Source: Nonomuraea longispora (lineage in GTDB: Bacteria; Actinomycetota; Actinomycetes; Streptosporangiales; Streptosporangiaceae). Taken from it: a stretch of 45,876 nucleotides of DNA. The notes below the pieces were generated by a model. The model was given only the letters and a program-made list of their open reading frames with translations. It was not told the DNA's origin and did no database searches. The position numbers and the translations under genes were made by a program. The stretch spans positions 1 to 45,876 of the forward strand of contig NZ_SMJZ01000053.1 of assembly GCF_004348345.1 (NCBI RefSeq), written 5' to 3'. Of this stretch, positions 39,098-45,876 are shown one piece after another; positions within the stretch are counted from its first letter, which is position 1, and every line of letters starts with the position of its first letter.

Positions 39098-40111
39098 ATG
39101 GGACCACTGAGCGGGCGAGTGGTGGTGGTGACGGGCGCGAGCGGCGGAGTCGGGCGCGCGGTCGTCCGCGAGCTCGGGCGGCAGGGGGCCATGGTGGCCC
39201 TGATCGCCAGGGGCACGACCGGGCTGGGCGCGGCCGCGGTCGACGTGGGCGTGGAGGGAGGCAGCGGGCAGGTCTACGAGGCGGACGTGGCCGAATATGA
39301 CGAGGTGCGCAAGGCCGCCGAGCGGATCGAGGCGGAGCTGGGGCCGATCTCGGTGTGGATCAACACCGCCTTTTCCTCCGTCTTCGCGAAATTTCAGGAC
39401 ATCAGCCCGGAGGAGTTCACCCGCACCACCGCCGTCACCTACCTGGGCTACGTCTGGGGCACCAAGGTCGCCCTCGACCTGATGCGGCCGCGCGGCACCG
39501 GCGCCATCGTCCAGACCGGCTCGGCGCTCTCCAACCGCGGCATCCCCCTGCAGTCCGCCTACTGCGGCGCGAAACACGCGATCAAGGGCTTCACCGAGTC
39601 GGTCCGCACGGAGCTGCTGGCGGACGGGAGCGGCATCCAGGTGACGCTCGTCCAGCTGCCCGCCGTCAACACCCCGCAGTTCGAGTGGGTGCTGTCCAAA
39701 CTGCGGCGCCACCCACAGCCCGTCCCCCCGATCTACCAGCCCGAGGTCGCGGCGCGGGCGATCGTGTACGCCGCCGAGCACCCCGAGCGCAAGGAGTACT
39801 GGGTCGGGACGAGCACCGTGGCCACCCTGCTGGCCCAGCGCGTGGCCCCCGCCCTGGTGGACCGCTACCTCGCGCGGACGGGAGTGAGCTCGCAGCAGAC
39901 CGACGAGAAGTCGCCCAGCGGCGTGTCCAACCTCTGGGACCCGGCCGACGAGGCGACGGACTACGGCGCCCACGGCACCTTCGACCAGCGCTCGCACGCG
40001 CACAGCCCGCAGGTCTGGCTCTCCCGGCACCGCCGCCCGGTCCTGCTCACGCTGGGCGCGGGCACGGCCGCCGCCGCCCTCGCCGCCCTCGGCCGGCGCC
40101 TGCGGCGCTGA
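39098..40111 (+). CDS. Short-chain dehydrogenase/reductase with C-terminal membrane anchor
   Basis: This 337-residue SDR has the nucleotide-binding TGASGGVG (about 12-19) and the catalytic Ser in QTGSALSNRG and Tyr/Lys in YCGAK (about 151-155). It is longer than a classical SDR (about 250). The extra C-terminal part ends in a hydrophobic stretch with an Arg cluster (LLTLGAGTAAAALAALGRR), a probable membrane tail. Its substrate is unknown. It follows the small membrane protein by 8 bases and precedes transketolase by 85 bases. Confidence 0.9.
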   Translation: MGPLSGRVVVVTGASGGVGRAVVRELGRQGAMVALIARGTTGLGAAAVDVGVEGGSGQVYEADVAEYDEVRKAAERIEAELGPISVWINTAFSSVFAKFQDISPEEFTRTTAVTYLGYVWGTKVALDLMRPRGTGAIVQTGSALSNRGIPLQSAYCGAKHAIKGFTESVRTELLADGSGIQVTLVQLPAVNTPQFEWVLSKLRRHPQPVPPIYQPEVAARAIVYAAEHPERKEYWVGTSTVATLLAQRVAPALVDRYLARTGVSSQQTDEKSPSGVSNLWDPADEATDYGAHGTFDQRSHAHSPQVWLSRHRRPVLLTLGAGTAAAALAALGRRLRR

Positions 40112-40196
40112 CCACCCTCGACGGCGCCCGGCGCCACCCGGCATCCCGCGTCAGGCGGGCGGGGGTGGCCGGGCCGGAACTCTCCAGGAGGTCATG

Positions 40197-42023
40197 ATGC
40201 CCGAACCCGATCTGCAGTACCTCGCCGAGCTGGCCACGCAGCTGCGCGTCGACTCCGTCCGCGCCGCCGCCGCTGCCGGCTCTGGCCATCCCACGTCGTC
40301 CATGTCCGCGGCCGACCTGATGGCCGTGCTGTTCGCCAGGCACCTCCGCTACGACTTTCACGAGCCGGACAACCCCGCCAACGACCATGTGATCCTGTCC
40401 AAGGGGCATGCCTCTCCCCTGCTGTACTCCCTGTACAAGGCGGCCGGTGTCATCGATGACGAGGAACTCCTGACCTTCAGGAAGCGCGGCAGCCGGCTGG
40501 AAGGGCACCCGACGCCGCGGCTGCCCTGGGTCGACGTGGCCACCGGCTCACTCGGGCAGGGACTGCCGGTGGGGGTCGGGGTGGCGATGGCCGGGCGCCT
40601 GGAACGGATGCCGTACCGGGTGTGGGTGCTCTGCGGCGACAGCGAACTGGCCGAAGGCTCCATCTGGGAGGCCGCCGAGCACGCGGGCGGCGAGGGCCTG
40701 GCCAACCTGACCGCGATCGTGGACGTCAACAGGCTCGGTCAGCGAGGGCCCACCCGGCACGGATGGGACACGGGCGCGTACGCCCGCCGCTTCGCCGCGT
40801 TCGGCTGGCACACGGTCGAGATCGACGGGCACGACCCCGGGGAGATCGACTACGCGCTGCAGGACGCCTGCAAGACCCGCAGGCGCCCCACCGTCATCCT
40901 GGCCAAGACCCGCAAGGGCGAAGGCGTGCTGGAGGTCGAGAACCGCGAAGGCGCCCACGGCAAACCCATCAAGGACGCCGACAAGGCCGTCGACGAGCTG
41001 GGCGGGCCGCGGGACGTACCCGTCACCGTGCACGAACCCCACGGGGCCGCCGAGCCGTACCGGTTCGGCGGAGGAGCGCTGGAGCTGCCCGCGTACGAGG
41101 TGGGAGAGCAGGTCGCGACGCGGGCGGCGTACGGGGAGGCGCTGGCGGCGCTCGGCGCGGCCTGCGGCGAGGTGGTGGCGCTGGACGGCGAGGTGGCCGA
41201 CTCGACCAAGACCGAGGTGTTCGCGCAGCGCTTCCCCGAGCGCTTCTTCGAGATGTACATCGCCGAGCAGCAGCTCGTCGCCGCCGCCGTCGGGATGCAG
41301 ATCCGCGGGTGGACACCGTACGCCGCCACGTTCGCGGCGTTCCTGACCAGGGCGCACGACTTCATCAGGATGGCCGGCGTCAGCCGGGCCTCGATCCGGC
41401 TGGTCGGGTCCCACGCCGGGGTGTCGATCGGCGAGGACGGCCCGTCGCAGATGGGGCTGGAGGACCTGGCCATGATGCGGGCCCTGTACGGCAGCACCGT
41501 GCTGTACCCGTGCGACGCCAACCAGACCGCCGCGCTGATCACCGAGATGGCCGACGTCGAAGGCGTGTCCTACCTGCGGACCACGCGTGGGACCACACCG
41601 GTGATCTACCCGCCGGGCGAACGGTTCCCGGTCGGCGGGTCGCGGGTGCTGCGGCAGTCGAGCAGCGACCGGGCCACGATCGTGGCCGCGGGGGTGACCG
41701 TGCACGAGGCGCTGGCGGCGGCCGGCGAGCTGGAGGCGGCCGGGCTGCCCGTGGGGGTGATCGATCTCTACTCGGTCAAGCCGGTCGACTCGGCGGCGCT
41801 GGCGGAGGCGGCCACCACCACGGGCAACCTCATCACAGTGGAGGACCACCGGCTCGAAGGCGGGCTCGGCGACGCGGTGCTGGACGCCGTGAGCGAGCTC
41901 GGGCCGCGCGTGGTGAAGCTGGCCGTGACGGAGCTGCCGGGGTCGGCCAAGCCGGAGGAGCAGCTCGCCGACGCGGGCATCGACCGCCACGCGATCGTGG
42001 CGGCCGTCAAGCGACTGCTCTGA
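40197..42023 (+). CDS. tkt: Transketolase
   Basis: This 608-residue thiamine-diphosphate enzyme moves two-carbon ketol units in the pentose-phosphate pathway. The N-terminal GSGHPTSSMSAADLMAVLF, the ThDP-binding GDSELAEGSIWEAAEHAG and the pyrimidine domain with FEMYIAEQQLVAAAVGMQI are all present. At about 610 residues it is of the compact type (as in animal transketolase) rather than the 660-700 residues of the usual bacterial enzyme. AGGAGG is 5 bases before ATG 40197; ATG 40194 directly precedes it and is an alternative. It lies among stress-type genes, away from other carbon genes, so it may be a second, condition-specific copy. Confidence 0.93.
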   Translation: MPEPDLQYLAELATQLRVDSVRAAAAAGSGHPTSSMSAADLMAVLFARHLRYDFHEPDNPANDHVILSKGHASPLLYSLYKAAGVIDDEELLTFRKRGSRLEGHPTPRLPWVDVATGSLGQGLPVGVGVAMAGRLERMPYRVWVLCGDSELAEGSIWEAAEHAGGEGLANLTAIVDVNRLGQRGPTRHGWDTGAYARRFAAFGWHTVEIDGHDPGEIDYALQDACKTRRRPTVILAKTRKGEGVLEVENREGAHGKPIKDADKAVDELGGPRDVPVTVHEPHGAAEPYRFGGGALELPAYEVGEQVATRAAYGEALAALGAACGEVVALDGEVADSTKTEVFAQRFPERFFEMYIAEQQLVAAAVGMQIRGWTPYAATFAAFLTRAHDFIRMAGVSRASIRLVGSHAGVSIGEDGPSQMGLEDLAMMRALYGSTVLYPCDANQTAALITEMADVEGVSYLRTTRGTTPVIYPPGERFPVGGSRVLRQSSSDRATIVAAGVTVHEALAAAGELEAAGLPVGVIDLYSVKPVDSAALAEAATTTGNLITVEDHRLEGGLGDAVLDAVSELGPRVVKLAVTELPGSAKPEEQLADAGIDRHAIVAAVKRLL

Positions 42024-42177
42024 CCCGTTCACGCCGTAAGCGCTCGGGCACGCCGATGTGTCCGGGCGCGTCGAGCGTTCGGGCCGGGTCAAGGAGATCG
42101 GGCGGGCGGAGGCGGCAGGCCGGACGAGGCGGTCCGGCGGCGCAGGGTGGCCGAGGTATCAGGGCGGGGGCATGAAA

Positions 42178-42229
42178 AGGCCGGCAGTCGAGGGGGCGGC
42201 GCCGTGCCGCCTCGCTCTCCCGCCGGCCT
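42178..42229 (-). terminator. Terminator of the DUF6458-ChaB operon
   Basis: AGGCCGGC and GCCGGCCT form the outer stem and GGCGGC/GCCGCC the inner stem. Read on the minus strand the hairpin runs into TTTTCATGCC. Bases 42024-42177, between the transketolase stop and this hairpin, hold no recognisable gene. Confidence 0.75.
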
Positions 42230-42264
42230 CGTGACGAGCCGGCCGCCTCCGGCCGGCGCGCTGG

Positions 42265-42648
42265 TCAGCGCGCCTTCGCCGTGGACCTTCTGTTGGCCTT
42301 CTTGATCGCCGTCACCAGCTCCTGCTTGGTCATCTTCGACCGGCCGCGCACGCCCAGCTTGGCGGCCACGCTCTGCAGGTGTTCCTTGCTGGCGTTGGCG
42401 TCGACGCCCTCGGCCGTCCTGCCGGACCGGTCCTTGGCGCCCTTGTCGGAAGGACCCTTCTTCGACTTCGGCTCCCAGTGGTCGCCGACCTTCTCGAAAG
42501 AGTGCTTCAGCGCCGCGAACGCCGTCATGTGGGCGCGTCGCCCCTCGCCGTACTCCTGCACTGCAGAGTCGTGCGCCTTGATCCACGTGTTCTGTGCCTT
42601 CTTCGGCGAGCGCCTGATGGTGGACGGCAGTTCTTCGACTGCTGGCAT
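42265..42648 (-). CDS. ChaB-family protein with C-terminal Rho-N/SAP-like module
   Basis: This 127-residue soluble protein begins with the ChaB domain (ELPSTIRRSPKKAQNTWIKA, HMTAFAALKHSFEK, DHWEPK). After a Lys/Gly/Ser linker it ends with a basic helical module, KEHLQSVAAKLGVRGRSKMT followed by KQELVTAIKK, like a Rho N-terminal or SAP nucleic-acid-binding domain. GGAGG lies 9 bases before the ATG. It is the second gene after DUF6458. A DNA- or RNA-associated stress role is inferred. Confidence 0.9.
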   Translation of the reverse strand: MPAVEELPSTIRRSPKKAQNTWIKAHDSAVQEYGEGRRAHMTAFAALKHSFEKVGDHWEPKSKKGPSDKGAKDRSGRTAEGVDANASKEHLQSVAAKLGVRGRSKMTKQELVTAIKKANRRSTAKAR

Positions 42649-42661
42649 TTCGCTTCACCTC

Positions 42662-42943
42662 CTACAGCGGTGGTTCGTCGTAGTGACGTCGTTCCTCGTA
42701 CACGGTGGTCCGTCTGGGCTCGGGCTCCTCGTAGATCTCGTGACGGTGGACCGGCTCGTCGATGGGGCCGACCGCCCGGCGGGTGACGCTGATCCGGTAG
42801 ATGCCGAACCCGAGTCCGACCAGGCCTCCGAGCATGAGGACCAGACCCACTACGTTGATGTCGAGGCCGGCGAGGTCGAACTCGACGGCCCAGGTGAGGA
42901 TCGCACCGAGCATGATGAGGATGATGCTTCCGGCGATGGTCAT
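42662..42943 (-). CDS. DUF6458-family small membrane protein
   Basis: This 93-residue protein has two membrane spans separated by the family's hallmark FDLAGLDINVVGLVLMLGG. A charged Glu/Arg/Tyr-rich cytoplasmic tail follows (HRHEIYEEPEPRRT). GGAGGT lies 7 bases before the ATG. It is probably co-transcribed with the ChaB-family gene 13 bases downstream. The upstream GTTT-N14-GGATAG resembles the SigB-like motif of the other stress-type genes. Confidence 0.87.
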   Translation of the reverse strand: MTIAGSIILIMLGAILTWAVEFDLAGLDINVVGLVLMLGGLVGLGFGIYRISVTRRAVGPIDEPVHRHEIYEEPEPRRTTVYEERRHYDEPPL

Positions 42944-42972
42944 CTGATTTACCTCCTTGACACGAAGGACCT

Positions 42973-42996
42973 CTATCCACATGTCGAAAAACAAAC
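42973..42996 (-). promoter_or_regulatory. SigB-like promoter of the DUF6458-ChaB operon
   Basis: On the minus strand GTTT (42996-42993) is followed after 14 bases by GGATAG (42978-42973). It overlaps the start of the divergent kinase gene, so the two promoters or leaders interleave. Confidence 0.4.
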
Positions 42997-43490
42997 CAGT
43001 CGTGGTGATCGGGCTCATGGGATCGGGCAAGACGACGGCGGGCCGTCTGATCGGCGAGGCGCTGGGGCTGGAGTTCAGCGACAGCGACCCGTTCCTCAAG
43101 GCGAGGTACGGCGGCACCGCCGCGCAGATCGCCGCCCGCGAGGGCGCGGCCACGCTGCACCTCTACGAGGCCGAGCACGTGCTGCTCGAACTGGCCGGTC
43201 CCCCCAAGGTGATCGCGGCGGCGGCGAGCACGGTCGAGGACCCCGAGGTACGAGCGGCGATGCGGTCCGCGTTCGTGGTCTGGGTCGACGCCCCCGACAA
43301 GGTGCTGGCCGAGCGGATGCGTTCGAGCGATCATCGTCCCGACTTCGACCCCGCCGCCATGCGGGCCCGCCGCGGCGGCTATTTCCGTGAGGTGGCCGAC
43401 ACTGTGTGCGACGTGAGCGAACTCACCCCCGAGCAGGTGCGAGACGCTGTGGTGCGGGACATGGGTGCGTCCACCTGTGATCGCGGCTGA
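42981..43490 (+). CDS. Shikimate/gluconate kinase-like P-loop kinase
   Basis: The 169-residue product has the P-loop VVVIGLMGSGKTTAGRLIGE (Walker A GLMGSGKT), the acidic pair FSDSDPF where shikimate kinases have D-x-D, and a late basic helix with MRARRGGYF. It fits the shikimate/gluconate kinase superfamily. No aro genes lie nearby, so a true shikimate kinase role is doubtful. The ATG at 42981 has only AAGGAC at a long spacing. It is followed by the GNAT gene 11 bases after its stop. Confidence 0.82.
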   Translation: MSKNKPVVVIGLMGSGKTTAGRLIGEALGLEFSDSDPFLKARYGGTAAQIAAREGAATLHLYEAEHVLLELAGPPKVIAAAASTVEDPEVRAAMRSAFVVWVDAPDKVLAERMRSSDHRPDFDPAAMRARRGGYFREVADTVCDVSELTPEQVRDAVVRDMGASTCDRG

Positions 43491-43501
43491 AGGCCAGGAC
43501 G

Positions 43502-44056
43502 ATGTTCGCTGAGAAGCCCGTGCTGGAGGGCTCGCGCGTGACGCTGCGCCCGGTGGGCCCGGAGCACGCGGAAGGTCTGTACGAGCTGGTTCGCGACCCG
43601 GAGGTACGGCGGCTGACAGGCTCGCAGGGCGAGTTCGACTTCGAGGGCGCCCGCCGGTGGTGCGCGAGCAGGGCGCAGCACGCCGACCGGCTCGACCTGG
43701 CGATCATGACCGGCGACGGTTACGCGGGCGAGGTGGTCCTCAACGCGCTCGATCCCGCCAACCTGTCGTGCAACCTGCGCATCGCGCTGATCGGCTCCCG
43801 GGTGTTCGGCAGGGGCTACGGCACGGAGGCCATCGAGCTGGTCCTCGGACACGCCTTCGGCACGACCCCGCTGCACCGGATCGAGCTGGAGGTCTACGCT
43901 TTCAACGACCGGGCACGACACGTCTACAAGAAGATCGGCTTCGTGGAGGAGGGCGTGAAACGTGACTCCTTGCTCTGGGACGGCGCATGGCACGACTGCG
44001 TGATCATGGCGATGCTCCGCCCCGGATGGCAGGTACGGCGCGGAGGCCTGGCATAA
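43502..44056 (+). CDS. GNAT-family N-acetyltransferase
   Basis: This 184-residue RimJ/RimL-type acetyltransferase has VLEGSRVTLRPVGPEHAEGL at the N-terminus and the acetyl-CoA loop GRGYGTEAIELVLGHAFG (R-G-x-G-T form of Q/RxxGxG/A). It also has the C-terminal IELEVYAFNDRARHVYKKIG and FVEEGVKRDSL. Its substrate is not evident. It shares a transcript with the upstream P-loop kinase, and a strong terminator follows. Confidence 0.9.
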   Translation: MFAEKPVLEGSRVTLRPVGPEHAEGLYELVRDPEVRRLTGSQGEFDFEGARRWCASRAQHADRLDLAIMTGDGYAGEVVLNALDPANLSCNLRIALIGSRVFGRGYGTEAIELVLGHAFGTTPLHRIELEVYAFNDRARHVYKKIGFVEEGVKRDSLLWDGAWHDCVIMAMLRPGWQVRRGGLA

Positions 44057-44061
44057 TGATC

Positions 44062-44107
44062 ATGACGCATGGGTCCCCCGAGGCGCGCGGGGGACCTGTC
44101 GCGTCAT
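44062..44107 (+). terminator. Terminator after GNAT gene
   Basis: ATGACGC/GCGTCAT form the outer stem and GGTCCCCCG/CGGGGGACC the inner stem. TTT follows. The hairpin begins 6 bases after the GNAT stop codon and isolates the kinase-like gene that follows. Confidence 0.8.
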
Positions 44108-44153
44108 TTCGGACAACCATTGGACGGTGTCGTGCATCTAAGCATCAGTGACG

Positions 44154-45876
44154 ATGCGCTTGGTGCCAGGTGACCCTGAGAAGCTTGGCGGCTACTGGCT
44201 GGCCGCCAGGCTCGGCGCGGGCGGGCGCGGCGTCACCTACGACGCCTACGACGACGACGGGCAGCGGTTCGCCGTCACGGTTCCGCGTGGCGAGGCGGAG
44301 CCCGAGTCGCGGGGCGAGACCGGGCGCAGATTCGGGCGGGTGACCTGCCGCCACCTGGCCGAGGTGGTCGATGCCGGGGTCGACGGCGGCGTCCCCTACG
44401 TGGTGAGCGAGTTCGTCGACGGGCCCGACCTGCGGCAGGCCGTGGCCCTGCACGGTCCGTACGACGGCGACGAGCTGCTCGCGCTGGCCGGTTCGCTGGG
44501 GGCCGCGCTCGGCGCGCTGCACGAGGAGAAGCTGACCCACCAGGGGATCAACCCGGAGAGCGTGCTGCTGGCCGCGGGCGGCCTCAAGGTGATCGAGCTC
44601 GGCCTGCCCGCCTGGCGGCCGATGGGCGAGACGTACACGTACCTCGCCCCCGAAGTTCTGACCGGGCAGGAGGCGGGCGCGCCCGCCGACGTGTTCGCGT
44701 GGGGCGCGGTGGTGGTGTTCGCGGCCACCGGGCGCGACCCGTTCCGCGGCGAGAGCCTGGGTGGCATCATGCACCGGCTGCTCACCTGCGATCCCGACCT
44801 GAGCGACCTGCCCGAACCTCTGCGCGGGCTGGTCGGCCGCGCCCTCGCCAAGGATCCCGCCGACCGGCCGGTCGCCGCCGAGCTGCTGATCGCGGCCGGA
44901 GACGTGCTGCGGCCCCCGCAAGGGCACGCGCGCCCGCGCTCGCTCGGCGCGGTCGCCGAGGACGTCTACCAGTCGCTCACGCCCCGCCAGCAGGAGGAGG
45001 TCCCCGGGCTGCTGCTGCGCCTGCTCGACGGCGACAACCCACACGACGAGGGCGACGTGCTCGGCCCGCTCATGGACGCCGGCCTGCTGGTGCGCCGGAG
45101 CGTGCGGGTGGCGCCGGTCGAGACGTCCATGGGCAAGCTCGTGGCCCTCAGCGACGACCGGGTGGCCCCCGCCAGCGCCGCGCTCTACCGCGCCTGGCCC
45201 AGGCTGCGTGGCTGGGCGGCGGACGAGCGCGACAGCATGCACGTGCACCGCCAGATCCGGATGGCCGCCACGCAGTGGTCGGAGCACCGTCGCGGCAGGA
45301 GCCGGCTGCTGCGCGGCGACGCACTCGACACGGCGCTCGGCTGGGCCGCGACCAAACGCCGCCACCTGCGGCTCAACCAGCTCGAACGCGACTTCGTCAA
45401 CGACAGCGTGGCCCTGTCCAAACAGCGCAGGAAAATCCTCACCCCCTCCATGGCCACGCTGGGCGTGCTGCTGGCCGTGGCCGTGACGATGTCCGTCGTG
45501 TCCGTCCACGGCCAGAACGACCTGCGCGGCCGTCTCCTCGACTCCGACGCGCGGGCCGTGGCCGCCAGGGCCGAGGCGATGCGGTCGACCGACCCGCGTA
45601 CGGCGATGCGGCTCAGCGTGGCCGCCTGGCGGATGTCGCCCGTCTTCGAGGCGCGGGCCGCGCTGCAGGCCTCGCTCGTCCAGCCGGAGCTGGGGGTGTT
45701 CACCGACCCGGCCGCCGACCTGCGGGCCGGCTACCTGCTGCACGGGGACGAACTGATCCGCTGGGACACCGGCACGGTCACCGTCTTCGACGTGCCGAAC
45801 GGGCGGTGGGCCGCCTCCTACCGGCTGCCGCCGGGAAGTGTGGCGCTGAGCGACGACGGGCGCTACGCGGAGGGGG
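44154..45876 (+). CDS. Pseudokinase - STAND C-terminal region - TM - WD40-type protein (partial, runs off window)
   Basis: The open frame continues past the window end, and 574 residues are visible. Residues 1-265 form a Hanks-type kinase fold starting VPGDPEKLGGYWLAARLGAG, but the catalytic residues are lost. VAIK Lys is Thr42 (FAVTVP). HRDxKxxN reads HQGINPES (129-136). DFG reads ELG (148-150). Next (about 274-425) comes a segment matching the C-terminal helical part of actinobacterial nSTAND proteins (ALYRAWPRLRGWAADERD, LNQLERDFVNDSVALSK), without any P-loop NTPase core before it. A membrane span follows (about 430-452), then the ARAEAMRSTDPRTAMRLSVA helix repeat and the start of a probable WD40 propeller. 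It is probably a non-catalytic membrane sensor or scaffold. The ATG lacks a good ribosome-binding site, but the N-terminus matches kinase starts. Confidence 0.8.
   Translation, partial: MRLVPGDPEKLGGYWLAARLGAGGRGVTYDAYDDDGQRFAVTVPRGEAEPESRGETGRRFGRVTCRHLAEVVDAGVDGGVPYVVSEFVDGPDLRQAVALHGPYDGDELLALAGSLGAALGALHEEKLTHQGINPESVLLAAGGLKVIELGLPAWRPMGETYTYLAPEVLTGQEAGAPADVFAWGAVVVFAATGRDPFRGESLGGIMHRLLTCDPDLSDLPEPLRGLVGRALAKDPADRPVAAELLIAAGDVLRPPQGHARPRSLGAVAEDVYQSLTPRQQEEVPGLLLRLLDGDNPHDEGDVLGPLMDAGLLVRRSVRVAPVETSMGKLVALSDDRVAPASAALYRAWPRLRGWAADERDSMHVHRQIRMAATQWSEHRRGRSRLLRGDALDTALGWAATKRRHLRLNQLERDFVNDSVALSKQRRKILTPSMATLGVLLAVAVTMSVVSVHGQNDLRGRLLDSDARAVAARAEAMRSTDPRTAMRLSVAAWRMSPVFEARAALQASLVQPELGVFTDPAADLRAGYLLHGDELIRWDTGTVTVFDVPNGRWAASYRLPPGSVALSDDGRYAEG

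Overview
The window is very GC-rich actinomycete DNA. Coding frames have almost only G or C in third positions, GTG and TTG starts are common, and several -10 boxes lie 6 to 8 bases before the start codon, as in leaderless actinobacterial transcripts. SecA2, a SAV2177-type methyltransferase, an IdeR/DmdR-type iron box, two TetR repressors next to catabolic genes and a kinase/STAND/WD40 protein fit a filamentous soil actinomycete. A Streptosporangiaceae (Nonomuraea-like) origin is my inference; no rRNA is present to test it.

Layout. 1-5.3 kb: a small helix-turn-helix protein, a large secreted subtilase that has lost its catalytic residues, and a divergent secreted, membrane-anchored protein. 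5.3-9.3 kb: an iron-siderophore ABC importer (ATPase, lipoprotein, fused permease) behind an iron box, then a decayed ABC-ATPase fragment. 9.5-12.6 kb: a DUF2264 protein and its LacI regulator with GTAA-N4-TTAC operators. 12.6-14.4 kb: a membrane protein, a secreted phospholipase A2 and tRNA-Lys. 14.4-17.5 kb: a MoxR ATPase with a CoxE-type VWA protein, then a NERD protein lacking its motif lysine. 17.6-21.7 kb: a TetR repressor facing a three-gene acyl-CoA dehydrogenase operon, with the same operator at both promoters. 21.7-24.9 kb: GNAT, glyoxalase-like protein, and a TetR/FAD-monooxygenase divergent pair. 24.9-32.5 kb: secreted beta-helix protein, two EamA-type transporters, VOC, PRC-barrel, acyltransferase and methyltransferase. 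32.6-35.5 kb: SecA2 and a nucleotidyltransferase. 35.5-35.8 kb: the shell of an IS200/IS605-type element with a tnpB stub. 35.8-44.1 kb: small membrane and stress-type proteins (DUF1360, GPGG-motif, BON, DUF6458, ChaB), a metallophosphoesterase, topoisomerase IB, SDR, transketolase, a P-loop kinase and a GNAT. From 44.15 kb: the start of a pseudokinase/STAND-tail/WD40 protein that runs off the window.

Three themes stand out. First, three enzyme-fold proteins have lost catalytic residues: the subtilase (His to Ser, Ser to Ala, oxyanion Asn to Asp), the NERD protein (Lys to Glu) and the kinase (Lys to Thr, HRD to HQG, DFG to ELG, with no STAND NTPase core). Second, several local circuits can be read from the DNA: iron box, LacI operators, shared TetR operator, twin TetR palindromes, and a 14-codon leader peptide with three prolines whose stop codon lies in a hairpin loop before an EamA exporter. 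Third, several small stress-type genes share a GTTT-N14/15-GG(G/A)(T/C)A(G/T) promoter-like motif resembling the SigB type of streptomycetes.
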